Program-made: the position numbers and the translations under genes
NCBI RefSeq assembly: GCF_014646255.1
Contig: NZ_BMNC01000002.1
Span: 928,140 to 992,139, forward strand
Reading direction: 5' to 3'
DNA from: Lentzea pudingi
GTDB taxonomy: Bacteria > Actinomycetota > Actinomycetes > Mycobacteriales > Pseudonocardiaceae
Length of the DNA: 64,000 bases
The notes under the pieces: generated by a model
Told to the model about the DNA's origin: nothing
Database searches by the model: none
Seen by the model: only the letters and a program-made list of their open reading frames with translations
Shown: piece after piece, positions 35,260 through 44,615 of the stretch
Layout of the letters: the number at the start of each line of letters is the position of its first letter
How positions within the stretch are numbered: position 1 is the stretch's first letter

Positions 35260-36216
35260 ATGGCTGCTCCAACGACACTGCCGTCGGCCCTGGCTGACGC
35301 CACGCGCGACGAATCGTCGCTGCGGCGTTTCCTGCACGGGCTCCCCGGCGTCGACCAGGTCGGCGTCGAGCAACGAGCCGCGGGCCTCGGCACGCGGAGC
35401 ATCAAGAAGGCCTCCAAGCTGCACGCCATCGACCTGGCGATCAGCATGGTCGACCTCACCACGCTCGAAGGCGCCGACACCCACGGCAAGGTGCGCTCGC
35501 TCGCCGCGAAGGCCCGCAGGCCCGACCCCGACCGACCGGACGTGCCGCAGGTCGCGGCGGTCTGCGTCTACCCGGACATGGTGAAGACGGCGGCCGACGA
35601 CCTGGTGGGCACCGGGATCAACGTCGCCAGCGTCGCGACCGCGTTCCCCAGTGGCCGCAGCACGATGGACATCAAGCTGGCCGACACCCGGTTCGCCGTC
35701 GAGCAGGGGGCGTCCGAGGTCGACATGGTGATCGACCGCGGTGCGTTCCTGAGTGGCCGCTACGGACAGGTGTTCGAGGAGATCGTCAAGATCAAGGAGG
35801 CGTGCGGGGACGCGCACCTCAAGGTCATCCTCGAGACCGGCGAGCTCGTGACGTACGACAACGTGCGCCGCGCGTCGTGGCTCGCGCTGCTCGCTGGTGG
35901 TGACTTCATCAAGACGTCGACCGGCAAGGTGCAGCCCGCCGCGACGCTCCCGGTGACGCACGTGATGCTGCAGGCCGTGCGGGACTGGAAGGACCAGACG
36001 GGTGAGCTGCGCGGGGTCAAGCCCGCCGGTGGCATCCGCACGACCAAGGACGCGATCAAGTACCTGGTGGCCGTGCACGAGGTGGCCGGGCGTGAGTGGC
36101 TCGATCCGCACCTGTTCCGGTTCGGCGCGTCGACGTTGCTCAACGACCTGCTCATGCAGCGTCGGACCCAGTTGGACGGCCACTACAGCGGCCCGGACTA
36201 CGTGACGGTGGACTGA
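35260..36216 (+). CDS. deoC: Deoxyribose-phosphate aldolase
   Basis: A 318-residue class I aldolase splitting 2-deoxyribose-5-phosphate into acetaldehyde and glyceraldehyde-3-phosphate. The Schiff-base lysine is in GGDFIKTSTGK, the second catalytic Lys in GVKPAGGIRT, and EVDMVIDRGAF and KVILETGEL complete the barrel. The N-terminus is about 60 residues longer than E. coli DeoC, as in other large-type DeoC proteins. It is followed 4 bp later by an aldehyde dehydrogenase, which would consume the acetaldehyde. Confidence 0.94.
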   Translation: MAAPTTLPSALADATRDESSLRRFLHGLPGVDQVGVEQRAAGLGTRSIKKASKLHAIDLAISMVDLTTLEGADTHGKVRSLAAKARRPDPDRPDVPQVAAVCVYPDMVKTAADDLVGTGINVASVATAFPSGRSTMDIKLADTRFAVEQGASEVDMVIDRGAFLSGRYGQVFEEIVKIKEACGDAHLKVILETGELVTYDNVRRASWLALLAGGDFIKTSTGKVQPAATLPVTHVMLQAVRDWKDQTGELRGVKPAGGIRTTKDAIKYLVAVHEVAGREWLDPHLFRFGASTLLNDLLMQRRTQLDGHYSGPDYVTVD

Positions 36217-36220
36217 AGAC

Positions 36221-37648
36221 ATGTGGGAATACGCCCCCGCGCCCGAGTCGCGGGACATCGCGAACCTCAAGCCGAACTACAAGATGTTCGTCGACGGCGA
36301 GTTCGTCGAGGGCACCGGTGAGCCGCTCAAGACGATCAACCCGGCCACCGAGGAGGTGCTCGCCGAGGTCTCGACGGCGTCGGAGTCCGATGTGGACACC
36401 GCCGTCAAGGCCGCGCGCAAGGCCTACGACCGTGTGTGGTCGAAGATGCCCGGATCCGAGCGGGCCAAGTACATCTACCGGATCGCGCGGCAGATCCAGG
36501 AACGCGGCCGTGAGCTCGCGGTGCTGGAGTCGCTCGACAACGGCAAGCCGATCAAGGAGTCGCGCGACACCGACGTCCCGACGGCGGCCTCGCACTTCTT
36601 CTACCACGCGGGCTGGGCGGACAAGCTCGGCTACGCGGGCTACGGGCCGGACCCGAGGCCGCTGGGCGTTGCGGGACAGGTGATCCCGTGGAACTTCCCG
36701 CTGCTGATGGCCGCGTGGAAGATCGCGCCGGCGCTGGCGTGCGGCAACACCGTCGTGCTCAAGCCCGCCGAGACCACCCCGCTGACGGCGCTGGTGCTGG
36801 CGGACATCATCCAGCAGTGCGACCTGCCGCCGGGCGTCGTGAACATCATCCCGGGCGCCGGTGACGTCGGCGCCGCGCTGGTCGGGCACGCGGACGTCAA
36901 CAAGGTCGCCTTCACCGGCTCGACCGACGTCGGCAAGGTCATCCAGGGCCAGCTCGCGGGCACGAACAAGAAGCTCACGCTGGAACTGGGCGGCAAGGCC
37001 GCGAACATCGTGTTCGACGACGCGCCGCTCGACCAGGCCGTCGAGGGCATCGTCAACGGCATCTTCTTCAACCAGGGCCACGTCTGCTGCGCCGGATCCC
37101 GCCTGCTGGTGCAGGAGTCCATCGCCGACGAGCTGCTCGAGAAGCTGCACGCACGGGTGTCCACGCTGCGCGTCGGCGACCCGCTGGACAAGAACACCGA
37201 CGTCGGCGCGATCAACTCCCGCGAGCAGCTCACCAAGATCCAGGAGCTGACCGCGTCGGGCGAGGCCGAGGGCGCCACCCGCTGGACGTCGTCGTGCCCG
37301 TTGCCGGACAAGGGTTTCTTCTTCGCCCCGACCGTGTTCTCCGGGGTGTCGCAGGCGATGCGCATCGCCCGTGAGGAGATCTTCGGCCCGGTGCTGTCGG
37401 TCCTCACGTTCCGCACGCCGGAGGAGGCCGTGGCCAAGGCGAACAACACGCCGTACGGCCTGTCCGCCGGCATCTGGACCGAGAAGGGCTCGCGCATCCT
37501 CTGGATGGCACAACGGATGCGCGCCGGCGTCGTCTGGTCCAACACGTTCAACCGCTTCGACCCGACGGCCCCGTTCGGCGGGTACCAGGAGTCGGGCTTC
37601 GGCCGTGAGGGCGGCCGCACCGGTCTGGAGGCCTACCTCGATGTCTGA
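36221..37648 (+). CDS. Aldehyde dehydrogenase
   Basis: A 475-residue NAD(P)-dependent ALDH. It contains VIPWNFPLLMAAWKIAPALA (cofactor and oxyanion Asn), the Glu motif LELGGKAANIVF, the nucleophile in NQGHVCCAGSRL, and the C-terminal EEIFGPVL and PFGGYQESGFGRE. It is complete. The four-base gap from deoC points to oxidation of acetaldehyde released from deoxyribose phosphate, an inference from context. Its end overlaps a second, truncated ALDH gene by 8 bp. Confidence 0.92.
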   Translation: MWEYAPAPESRDIANLKPNYKMFVDGEFVEGTGEPLKTINPATEEVLAEVSTASESDVDTAVKAARKAYDRVWSKMPGSERAKYIYRIARQIQERGRELAVLESLDNGKPIKESRDTDVPTAASHFFYHAGWADKLGYAGYGPDPRPLGVAGQVIPWNFPLLMAAWKIAPALACGNTVVLKPAETTPLTALVLADIIQQCDLPPGVVNIIPGAGDVGAALVGHADVNKVAFTGSTDVGKVIQGQLAGTNKKLTLELGGKAANIVFDDAPLDQAVEGIVNGIFFNQGHVCCAGSRLLVQESIADELLEKLHARVSTLRVGDPLDKNTDVGAINSREQLTKIQELTASGEAEGATRWTSSCPLPDKGFFFAPTVFSGVSQAMRIAREEIFGPVLSVLTFRTPEEAVAKANNTPYGLSAGIWTEKGSRILWMAQRMRAGVVWSNTFNRFDPTAPFGGYQESGFGREGGRTGLEAYLDV

Positions 37649-38504
37649 TCGCATCACGGTCGCGAAGACCTACAAGCTCTACATCGGCGGCAAGTTCCCG
37701 CGCTCCGAGTCGGGCCGCAGCTATCCCGTCGCCGACACCAAGGGCGCGTTCCTCGCGAACGCCGCCCAGGGTTCCCGCAAGGACGCCCGCGACGCGGTCA
37801 CCGCCGCCCGCAAGGCTTTCGGTGGCTGGTCGGGCACGACGGCCTACAACCGCGGCCAGGTCCTGTACCGGGTGGCCGAGGTGCTGGAAGGCCGCCGCGA
37901 GCAGTTCATCACCGAGGTCGCCGGCTCCGAGGGCGTCGCGCTCAAGAAGGCGCAGTCCCTGGTGGACACCGCGATCGACCGCTGGGTCTGGTACGCGGGC
38001 TGGACCGACAAGATCGCGGCCGTGCTGGGTTCCTCGAACCCGGTGGCGGGCCCGTACTTCTCGTTCTCCACCCCGGAACCGACGGGCGTGGTCGCCGTGC
38101 TGGCGCCGCAGCAGTCGTCGCTGCTGGGCCTGATCTCGGTGATCGCACCGGTGATCGCGTCCGGCAACACCTGCGTGGTCATCACCTCGCAGGACCGCCC
38201 GCTGCCCGCGATCACGCTGTCGGAGGTGCTGGCCACGAGCGACGTCCCCGGCGGCGTCGTCAACATCATCACCGGCCGCACGGCGGAGATCGCGCCGTGG
38301 CTCGCCTCGCACGGTGACGTGAACGCGCTGGACCTCACCGGTGCGCCGGAGTCGATCCGCGCGGACCTGGAGCGGTCGGCGGCGGGCACCGTGAAGCGCG
38401 TGCTGCGCAATAAGGCCGGCGAGGACTTCACGGCGACGCCGGACATGTCCCGCCTGCGCGCGTACCTGGAGACGAAGACGGTCTGGCACCCGATGGGTGT
38501 GTGA
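37641..38504 (+). CDS. Short aldehyde dehydrogenase-like protein lacking the catalytic domain
   Basis: A 287-residue protein overlapping the previous ALDH by 8 bp. It covers only the N-terminal NAD-binding half of an ALDH: YIGGKFPRSESGR, AARKAFGGWSGTTAYNRGQV, GVVAVLAPQQSSLLGLISVI (degenerate form of the IxPWNFP region) and GNTCVVITSQ. It then ends TVWHPMGV before the Glu and Cys motifs. The frame is intact and the gene is tightly coupled, so it looks like a maintained non-catalytic partner rather than a fresh truncation. A regulatory or structural role is speculative. Confidence 0.82.
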   Translation: MSDRITVAKTYKLYIGGKFPRSESGRSYPVADTKGAFLANAAQGSRKDARDAVTAARKAFGGWSGTTAYNRGQVLYRVAEVLEGRREQFITEVAGSEGVALKKAQSLVDTAIDRWVWYAGWTDKIAAVLGSSNPVAGPYFSFSTPEPTGVVAVLAPQQSSLLGLISVIAPVIASGNTCVVITSQDRPLPAITLSEVLATSDVPGGVVNIITGRTAEIAPWLASHGDVNALDLTGAPESIRADLERSAAGTVKRVLRNKAGEDFTATPDMSRLRAYLETKTVWHPMGV

Positions 38505-38508
38505 GGCC

Positions 38509-38700
38509 CTAGTCGGCGGCGTAGGCCTTGCCCTGCGCCGCCAGCTCCTCCCCCAGGATCCTGATGGCCTTCGGGCCGACACCGTGGATTTTCAGCAGTT
38601 CCTTCGCGGACACCGCGGTCAACGAGTCGAACGTCGTGTAGCCGTGCGCGGCCAGCTCACGGGCCGCGACCTTGCCGATGGTGCGCGGGAACTCCGTCAC
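38509..38700 (-). CDS. Small helix-hairpin-helix protein
   Basis: A 63-residue protein starting at GTG 38700, overlapping the response-regulator stop (GTGA). It holds two HhH-like elements: TIGKVAARELAAHGYTTFDSL and SAKELLKIHGVGPKAIRILGEEL, the second with the GVGPKA hairpin seen in DNA-binding HhH modules. It may bind DNA or another HhH partner. Placement directly after a two-component response regulator gene is the only functional clue. Confidence 0.72.
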   Translation of the reverse strand: MTEFPRTIGKVAARELAAHGYTTFDSLTAVSAKELLKIHGVGPKAIRILGEELAAQGKAYAAD

Positions 38701-39323
38701 GAGTTCACCAGCCCGGCCCGCCACGCCCACGACGCGATCCCGACGCGGTTCTTCACGTTCAGCTTCGTCTGCACGGAAGCCAAATGCGTCTTCACCGTCG
38801 AGAGCGACAGGAACAGCGACGACGCGATCTCCTGGTTGGAGAGCCCGCGCGCCACCTCCCGCACCACGTCCTGCTCCCTCGCCGTCAGCAGCGACAGGTC
38901 AGGCCGCTGAGCCGGTCGAGCGAAGTGCTCCAGCATCCGCACCGTCACCTGCGGCGAGATCAGCGCGTTCCCCGCCGCGGCGGCCCGGACGGCCTCGACG
39001 AGCAGGGCCGGACCGGCGTCCTTCGTCAGGAACCCGGACGCGCCGTTCTCCAGCGCCGTGTGCACGTACTCGTCCAGGTCGAACGTCGTCACCACGACCA
39101 CCTTCGTCGTGGGCGACAGCTTCTTGGTGACCTCGAGCCCGTCGAGCCCCGGCATGCGGATGTCCAGCAACGCCACGTCGGGGTTGTGCTCGCGAGCGGC
39201 GGTGACGGCCGAGATCCCGTCGGGGACGTCCGCGACGACCGTGATGTCCGGTTGCTTCTCCAGGATCATCCGGAAACCGACGCGCACCATCTCCTGGTCG
39301 TCGGCGATGAGAACCGAGATCAC
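38697..39323 (-). CDS. NarL/LuxR-type response regulator
   Basis: A 208-residue regulator. The receiver domain (about 1-120) has acidic DD at residues 8-9, the phosphoacceptor Asp in VALLDIRMPG, Thr in VVVTTFD and Lys in FLTKDAG. The LuxR helix-turn-helix follows (LLTAREQDVVREVARGLSNQEIA then LSTVKTHLASVQTKL). It overlaps its cognate histidine kinase gene by ATGA. The divergent ABC transporter operon is the probable target. Confidence 0.93.
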   Translation of the reverse strand: MISVLIADDQEMVRVGFRMILEKQPDITVVADVPDGISAVTAAREHNPDVALLDIRMPGLDGLEVTKKLSPTTKVVVVTTFDLDEYVHTALENGASGFLTKDAGPALLVEAVRAAAAGNALISPQVTVRMLEHFARPAQRPDLSLLTAREQDVVREVARGLSNQEIASSLFLSLSTVKTHLASVQTKLNVKNRVGIASWAWRAGLVNS

Positions 39324-40471
39324 TTGGTCCCTTCCAGGGGTAGCTCGGCGAGCACCTGCCAGCCGTTCTCTCGCGGACCCGCAGAGAACAGGCCGCCCAG
39401 CAGGTCGACCCTCTCACGCATGCCCACGAGACCGTAGCCACCCTGGTTCAGCTCGTGCAGCTGACCGTCGTCGGCCACGATCACGCGCAACGCCCCTGCG
39501 GACGTCCGGGAGATCTCCACGTCGATCATGGTGGGGCGGACGGCGTGTTTGTGCACGTTGGTGAGCGACTCCTGGACCAGGCGCAACACCGAACGACCGA
39601 GCTCGGGGGCCACGACGTCGGGCAGGTCGATGCGCAGGCGGGTCTCGAAACCGAGCTCACGGGTGCGTTCGACGGCCGCGATGACGTCGGCGGCGAGGTC
39701 GGTGGTGGCGGCCTCGTTCTCGCCCTGGCGCAGCGTGCCGACGAGCCGGCGCATCGCACCGAGGGCTTCCGTGCCCGAACGGACGATGCCGGGCAGCAAC
39801 CGGTGGGCGGCGCGCGGGTCGTCGTCGGAGACCTCCAGCGCCGCCTGGGCCTGCACGAGCATGCCCGTCACGTGGTGGGCGACGACGTCGTGCAGTTCGC
39901 GGGCCAGGGCGATGCGCTCTTCCTTCTGCGCGTCGGTGACGGCGGCGGCGATCAGGCGGCCGCTCTCGGTGTCGCGGGCGCGGAAGTAGAGGCCGGTGCC
40001 GACCGCCGTGAAACCCAGGACCAGCGATCCGAGCATCTCGTTGTAGTTGCTGCCCGAGAGCCAGTTGTCGCGGACGATCGCGGCGAAGAAGCTCACGGCC
40101 ATCAGCGAGCCGACGGACCACGTGGCGGCGCGGCGGGGTTCCTCGCGGACGACGACGGCCGTGATGACCAGGCACGCGGCGGTCTCGGCGATGGTCAGCG
40201 GGCTGAGGATCGTCGGCACGTTCACCTGGAAGTACGCGATGACGAACGACGCGAGGAAGATCGACACCACCGCCACGGGGATGGTGAAGGCCCGCGACTT
40301 GAACGAGGTCACGGCCGCGATGCAGACCGGCACCGTCAGCAGCCACACCAGCGCTCCGGCCCTGCCGGGCTCGCCCATGATCAGAAGCTCGCCCACCATC
40401 AGCAAGGCGAGAACGGCGGCGATCGGCCATTGGCCCCGATGACTGTCCACGGGGGACAACGGTAGGACCAC
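39320..40471 (-). CDS. HisKA_3 sensor histidine kinase
   Basis: About 383 residues from GTG 40471; GTG 40450 is an alternative start. Five or six hydrophobic segments occupy the first ~170 residues, followed by the dimerisation/phosphoacceptor segment ERIALARELHDVVAHHVTGM (His in ELHD) and a HATPase_c domain (LVQESLTNVHKHA, GGYGLVGMRERV). It has no extracellular sensor domain, as in intramembrane-sensing kinases paired with ABC exporters. The divergent ABC gene starts 89 bp away. Confidence 0.9.
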   Translation of the reverse strand: MVLPLSPVDSHRGQWPIAAVLALLMVGELLIMGEPGRAGALVWLLTVPVCIAAVTSFKSRAFTIPVAVVSIFLASFVIAYFQVNVPTILSPLTIAETAACLVITAVVVREEPRRAATWSVGSLMAVSFFAAIVRDNWLSGSNYNEMLGSLVLGFTAVGTGLYFRARDTESGRLIAAAVTDAQKEERIALARELHDVVAHHVTGMLVQAQAALEVSDDDPRAAHRLLPGIVRSGTEALGAMRRLVGTLRQGENEAATTDLAADVIAAVERTRELGFETRLRIDLPDVVAPELGRSVLRLVQESLTNVHKHAVRPTMIDVEISRTSAGALRVIVADDGQLHELNQGGYGLVGMRERVDLLGGLFSAGPRENGWQVLAELPLEGTK

Positions 40472-40559
40472 CAGACCTCTCCGGCCTCGGTCATCCGGCT
40501 GATCCGGTGTGTCGTCAAGGCTGAGGTTTTCCAGCCCGGCGCACGGCACCTTGAGGAAC

Positions 40560-41234
40560 ATGAATTCGGTTCTGGCCGCTCGTGGCCTGGTCAAGACCTA
40601 CGGCGACGTGCACGCGCTCGCCGGGGTGGACATCGACATCAAGGCCGGGGACGTGCTGGCGGTCGTCGGTCCGTCCGGCTCCGGCAAGACGACGCTGCTG
40701 CACGTGCTGTCCGGCATCCTGCGCTCCGACGGCGGCGACGTGTTCCTCGACGGGCGCGCGATCGGCGAGCTGAACGAGACCGGGCGCAGCGCGTTGCGGC
40801 GCACGGCGTTCGGGTTCGTGTTCCAGTCGGGGATGCTCGTGGCCGAGCTGACCGCCGAGGAGAACGCGGCACTGCCGATGCTGCTGGCCGGCGGCTCGCG
40901 GGAGGAGGCGCTCGGCGCGGCCAAGCTGTGGCTCGCTCGGCTCGGCCTGCAGGGCCTGGAGAAGCGGCTGCCGAGCCAGCTCTCCGGCGGGCAGGCGCAA
41001 CGGGTCGCGATCGCGCGGGCGCTGGCCCACCGGCCGCGGGTGATCTTCGCCGACGAACCGACCGGCGCCCTCGACACCCGCACCGGCCAGGAGATGATGA
41101 CCGCCCTGTTGCAGGCGGCGGAGGAGACGGGCGCGGCTGTCGTCATCGTCACGCACGACAAGGCGATCGCGGACCGGGCGTTGCGCGTCGTCGAGATCCA
41201 GGACGGGAAGATCGCCGCGGGGGTGTCCGCGTGA
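40560..41234 (+). CDS. ABC transporter ATP-binding protein (MacB/LolD type)
   Basis: A 224-residue ATPase. Walker A GPSGSGKTTL, Q-loop FVFQSGML, signature LSGGQAQRVAIARAL, Walker B VIFADEPTGALD and the H-loop VIVTHD are all present. TTGAGGAAC precedes ATG 40560. It is coupled to an FtsX-like permease gene by GTGA overlap. The divergent two-component system suggests the Bce-like arrangement for antimicrobial peptide sensing or export; the substrate is inferred, not shown. Confidence 0.92.
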   Translation: MNSVLAARGLVKTYGDVHALAGVDIDIKAGDVLAVVGPSGSGKTTLLHVLSGILRSDGGDVFLDGRAIGELNETGRSALRRTAFGFVFQSGMLVAELTAEENAALPMLLAGGSREEALGAAKLWLARLGLQGLEKRLPSQLSGGQAQRVAIARALAHRPRVIFADEPTGALDTRTGQEMMTALLQAAEETGAAVVIVTHDKAIADRALRVVEIQDGKIAAGVSA

Positions 41235-43408
41235 GGATCGCTCTCGCGGTGCTGCGCAGGGACCGCCGCAGCCAGATCGCGACCGTGCTGGTCGCACTCG
41301 GCGTGATGATCGCCGTGTCGCTGGTCCTGTGGCTGCTCGCCGCACCGAACGGCCTGCAGGCGCGTGCCGACCGCACGGCGTGGCGCGACGGGATCGGACA
41401 GACGGACAACGGCGCCATCTCCGTTGCCGCGAACCGGGATCCCTACGACGGCAAGCTCGTCGAACGCTTCGACGTCGCCCGCGTCGACCAGGGCACCGTC
41501 CCGGTCGCGGCTGGCATCGCCCGGTTCCCGGAACCGGGCGAGGTGCTGCTGTCCCCCGCGCTAGCCGAGCTGGTCCGCGCCACGCCGCCGGAGAAGCTCG
41601 GCAACCGGTTCCCCGGCACGATGATCGCGGAACTGGGCCCGGAGGCGCTCGAGTTCCCCGGCGAGCTCGTGGCGATCGTCGGCCACGAGAAGGTCGCGAA
41701 CGGATATCCCGCAGCCGATCTGCGGGGCGGCGCCGGCTCGTACCGCGACGACTACCACGGCATGCTCTACCTGCTCACGCGCGTCGGGCTCGTGGTGCTG
41801 GTGGTGCCGTGCCTGGTGCTGGTCGCCTCGGCGGCCCGGCTGACCGCGGCGAAACGGGAACGGCGCCTCGCCGCGCTCCGGCTCGCCGGCGCCAGTCCCC
41901 GGCAGGTCGTGGTCATGACCGCCGTCGAGACCGCGATCGGCGCGGTCGTCGGCAGCGTGCTGGGCGTGGTGCTGGCGCAGCCGTTCAGCCACATCACCGC
42001 GAAGGTCCCGTGGGAGGGCGGCACCTGGTTCCCCGGCGACTTCGTGCCGGAACCGGCGGTCGTGGCGGCGGTGGCCGTGCTCGCGCCGTTGCTGGTCATC
42101 GGGGCCGCGGTCCTGGGGCTGCGGCGCGTCGTGAACCAGCCCCTCGCGGCGGAGGCGAAGCGGACGGTCCGGTCGTGGCGGCTGCTGACCATCGCCGGCG
42201 CACTCGGCCTGTTCTTCCTCGGCATCCTGTACGCGCAGGAGGCCAGCGGCGACAGCCAGTTCACCGTCGTGCTCCTCGGTCTCGGCGCGGTGGCGCTCGC
42301 GCTGGTGCTGGCGGGACCCGTGCTGACCGCGTGGGTCGGCAGGTTCTTCGTCGGCAGGTGGCGCAGGCCGTCGACGTTGCTCGCCGGGCGCAGGCTCGCC
42401 GGTGACCCGGTGGCGGCGTTCCGCGGTTCGGCGGGCGTGGTGATCGCCGTGTTCACCGGCTCGATGGCGCTCACGATGCTGCCGGGACTGGAGAGCCAGG
42501 TCCCGTACCGCGACTCGACGTGGCTGGAGAACGCGATCGTGGCGGAGCAGGTGACGCACGACGTCACGCCGGTGCGCCTCGCGACCTCGGCGCCGATCGT
42601 CACGATGCTCGACGGCACGATCAGAAGCGGCGACTACGGCACGTACGTCATCGTCGGCGACTGCGCTGACGTGGCGAAGGTGCTGGCCGGGCTGCGCTGC
42701 CAGGACGGGCCCGCCGTCTACTCGTCAGGACCGTTGCAGGGCAAGGAGTTCAAGTCGATCGGCAGGAAGGACGAGCTGACCGCGCAGCTGCCGGCGCGGT
42801 ACGAGACGCGGCCCTTCCAGGGCAGCGGCCAGGTGAGCGCGGTCATCGACCGCGCCCTGCTGCCGTCGGTCGCGGGCGAGGTGTCGATGGTCGGTGTGCC
42901 GACGACACCGGAGAACCGCGACGCCGTGCACACCGCGCTGGTCGGCACGCTGCCGGGCGTGCGGCTGGTGGACGGCGAGCAGCGGGGCATCCACGGCGAC
43001 ACGCTGATGGCGGACCTGCAGCGGGCCACGATCATCGGCCTCTCGATCGCGGCGGTGCTCGGCGGGATCGGCGCGGCGGTGGCCGCGGCCGGGTCGGTGA
43101 TCGACCGCAGGCGCACTTTCGGCGCGTTGATCGCGGCCGGCACGCCGATTCGTGTGCTGGGTCACGCATTGCGCCGCGAAGTAATGCTTCCGGTGTTCGC
43201 CGTCACAATCGCAGCGTGCGGCGCGGGAATTGTCGTGGGTCTCGGATTGCTCACTCTGGCGCGCGGACTGGTGGGTCACGGCGAAATGCCGATCACGCCG
43301 TGGGTCATCGCACCGGTGGGCGTCGGCGTCGTGGTCGCGCTGGTAGCAGCCCTGGCGTGCGGTCCGGTACTACGCGGCATCAGCCCGAGGGATTACGCGG
43401 CTGAGTAA
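41231..43408 (+). CDS. FtsX-like ABC transporter permease
   Basis: A 725-residue membrane protein starting at GTG 41231. An N-terminal helix precedes a first extracytoplasmic region (about residues 40-175). A FtsX core follows (helices in LLTRVGLVVLVVPCLVLVASA, the ASPRQVVVMTAVETAIGAVVG coupling region and others), then a second extracytoplasmic loop with one Cys pair (GDCADVAKVLAGLRC). A final FtsX block (RRRTFGALIAAGTPIRVLGHALRREV) ends the protein. The two-FtsX-domain layout matches BceB/SalY-like permeases. Confidence 0.88.
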   Translation: MRIALAVLRRDRRSQIATVLVALGVMIAVSLVLWLLAAPNGLQARADRTAWRDGIGQTDNGAISVAANRDPYDGKLVERFDVARVDQGTVPVAAGIARFPEPGEVLLSPALAELVRATPPEKLGNRFPGTMIAELGPEALEFPGELVAIVGHEKVANGYPAADLRGGAGSYRDDYHGMLYLLTRVGLVVLVVPCLVLVASAARLTAAKRERRLAALRLAGASPRQVVVMTAVETAIGAVVGSVLGVVLAQPFSHITAKVPWEGGTWFPGDFVPEPAVVAAVAVLAPLLVIGAAVLGLRRVVNQPLAAEAKRTVRSWRLLTIAGALGLFFLGILYAQEASGDSQFTVVLLGLGAVALALVLAGPVLTAWVGRFFVGRWRRPSTLLAGRRLAGDPVAAFRGSAGVVIAVFTGSMALTMLPGLESQVPYRDSTWLENAIVAEQVTHDVTPVRLATSAPIVTMLDGTIRSGDYGTYVIVGDCADVAKVLAGLRCQDGPAVYSSGPLQGKEFKSIGRKDELTAQLPARYETRPFQGSGQVSAVIDRALLPSVAGEVSMVGVPTTPENRDAVHTALVGTLPGVRLVDGEQRGIHGDTLMADLQRATIIGLSIAAVLGGIGAAVAAAGSVIDRRRTFGALIAAGTPIRVLGHALRREVMLPVFAVTIAACGAGIVVGLGLLTLARGLVGHGEMPITPWVIAPVGVGVVVALVAALACGPVLRGISPRDYAAE

Positions 43409-43437
43409 CACTCGGCCGGAAGTACGAGAGTGGAACT

Positions 43438-43466
43438 GGCCCTCAGCGCGATGTGCGCGGAGGGCC
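43438..43466 (+). terminator. Hairpin after the ABC operon
   Basis: GGCCCTCAGCGC (43438-43449) pairs with GCGCGGAGGGCC (43455-43466), one mismatch, loop GATGT, followed by GTTT. Confidence 0.75.
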
Positions 43467-43485
43467 GTTTCCATACCTTTGATTC

Positions 43486-44007
43486 ATGACGAATGCACAG
43501 CTCGCGAGCATCCAATGGGGCGTTTTCCTCTCGGTCGTCTTCCTGCTCCCGCAGCTGTTCTTCCGCCAGCTGACCTTCCGCGGTGCCACCATCACCGTCT
43601 ACGCGAGCATGCTGTTCTCGGCGACGTTCCTGCCCATGCAGACCGTGGCGCCACGCCAGTCCGTGCAGCTGGTCCCGTTCCAGTGGATCGCCGACACGTT
43701 CCGCGACGGGCAGATCGCGTTCGACCAGATGACGCTGAACGTGCTGCTGTTCGTGCCGCTCGGCGCGATGCTGATGTTCTGGGGCAGGCGCACGATCGGC
43801 CAGACCGCCCTGATCGGCTACGGCGTCTCGTTGCTGATCGAGGGCTCGCAGCTGATGTGGGCCAACCGGATCTTCGACGTCGACGACCTGATCACCAACA
43901 CCACCGGCACCACGCTGGGCTGGCTCGGCGCGCTGGCCGCCGTGAAGGTCTACACCCGCGTGACGGCCGCTGCGGCGCCGCAGCGCGAGCTCGTCAGCGC
44001 GCGCTGA
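43486..44007 (+). CDS. VanZ family membrane protein
   Basis: A 173-residue protein with four to five transmembrane segments. The VanZ-type motifs are visible: LNVLLFVPLGAML, a following helix with SLLIEGSQLMW, and RIFDVDDLITNTTGTTLGW. VanZ proteins confer low-level teicoplanin resistance in some operons, but most chromosomal members have unknown roles. No van genes are nearby. Confidence 0.87.
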   Translation: MTNAQLASIQWGVFLSVVFLLPQLFFRQLTFRGATITVYASMLFSATFLPMQTVAPRQSVQLVPFQWIADTFRDGQIAFDQMTLNVLLFVPLGAMLMFWGRRTIGQTALIGYGVSLLIEGSQLMWANRIFDVDDLITNTTGTTLGWLGALAAVKVYTRVTAAAAPQRELVSAR

Positions 44008-44096
44008 CCTGCGGATTCCAGAAACCTGCAAGAAGACCACACGATCGACCGCACATCCTGGCTCGGCACTGCACATCGTTCCTGAGGGGGAACCAC

Positions 44097-44558
44097 ATGC
44101 GAGCCAATCGGATGATCGCCGGACTCGTCGCCGTCCTGGCGCTGCTCGGGCTGAGCCTGGTCACCGCCGGATCCGCGTCCGCCGCTACCGGCAGCTGGAA
44201 GGCGTACGGCAACACGAACCCCATCACGTCCAGCCCGCACACGTGGAAGTGCGACGCCAGCAAGGTCATCTCCACCAACGTGCTGGCCCAGGTCTGCGTG
44301 ATCCGGTCCGAGAACGGCAAGCTCGTGCAGGGGGCGGTGATCGTCCGCAACAACACCAACGCCCTCTTCTCCACCTCGGCGTCGGTGACGGTGTGGAACA
44401 AGCAGCCCGTCGTGCTGGGCGAGTGGGACTGCGCCTCGTCCGGCGTCGCCACGAAGAGCTGGTCGGTGTGCTTCGGCCAGAGCTTCCCGTTCAACCCGAA
44501 GGCGGACGCGACCGGCTACGCCAAGGGCGTGTACCTCGGCGACACCCCGGACGTCTGA
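44097..44558 (+). CDS. Secreted small protein, unknown
   Basis: A 153-residue protein with a Sec signal peptide (RANRM, then a long hydrophobic core, cleavage near SASAA). The mature part is beta-rich with two Cys pairs (WKCDAS, AQVCVIRS; WDCASS, WSVCFG), suggesting two disulfides. A polypurine GAGGGGGA lies upstream of ATG 44097. I recognise no family. About 90 bp separate it from the VanZ gene. Confidence 0.72.
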   Translation: MRANRMIAGLVAVLALLGLSLVTAGSASAATGSWKAYGNTNPITSSPHTWKCDASKVISTNVLAQVCVIRSENGKLVQGAVIVRNNTNALFSTSASVTVWNKQPVVLGEWDCASSGVATKSWSVCFGQSFPFNPKADATGYAKGVYLGDTPDV

Positions 44559-44615
44559 CCCCACGTTCACCCGGCGGCGTGAGGTGACGCGCGCCGCCGG
44601 GCCCTCGCCCTGACC

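Noticed and set aside
43486..44007. Glycopeptide-resistance locus because of VanZ
   Set aside because: No vanH/A/X/R/S genes accompany it; isolated VanZ proteins are common and not diagnostic.
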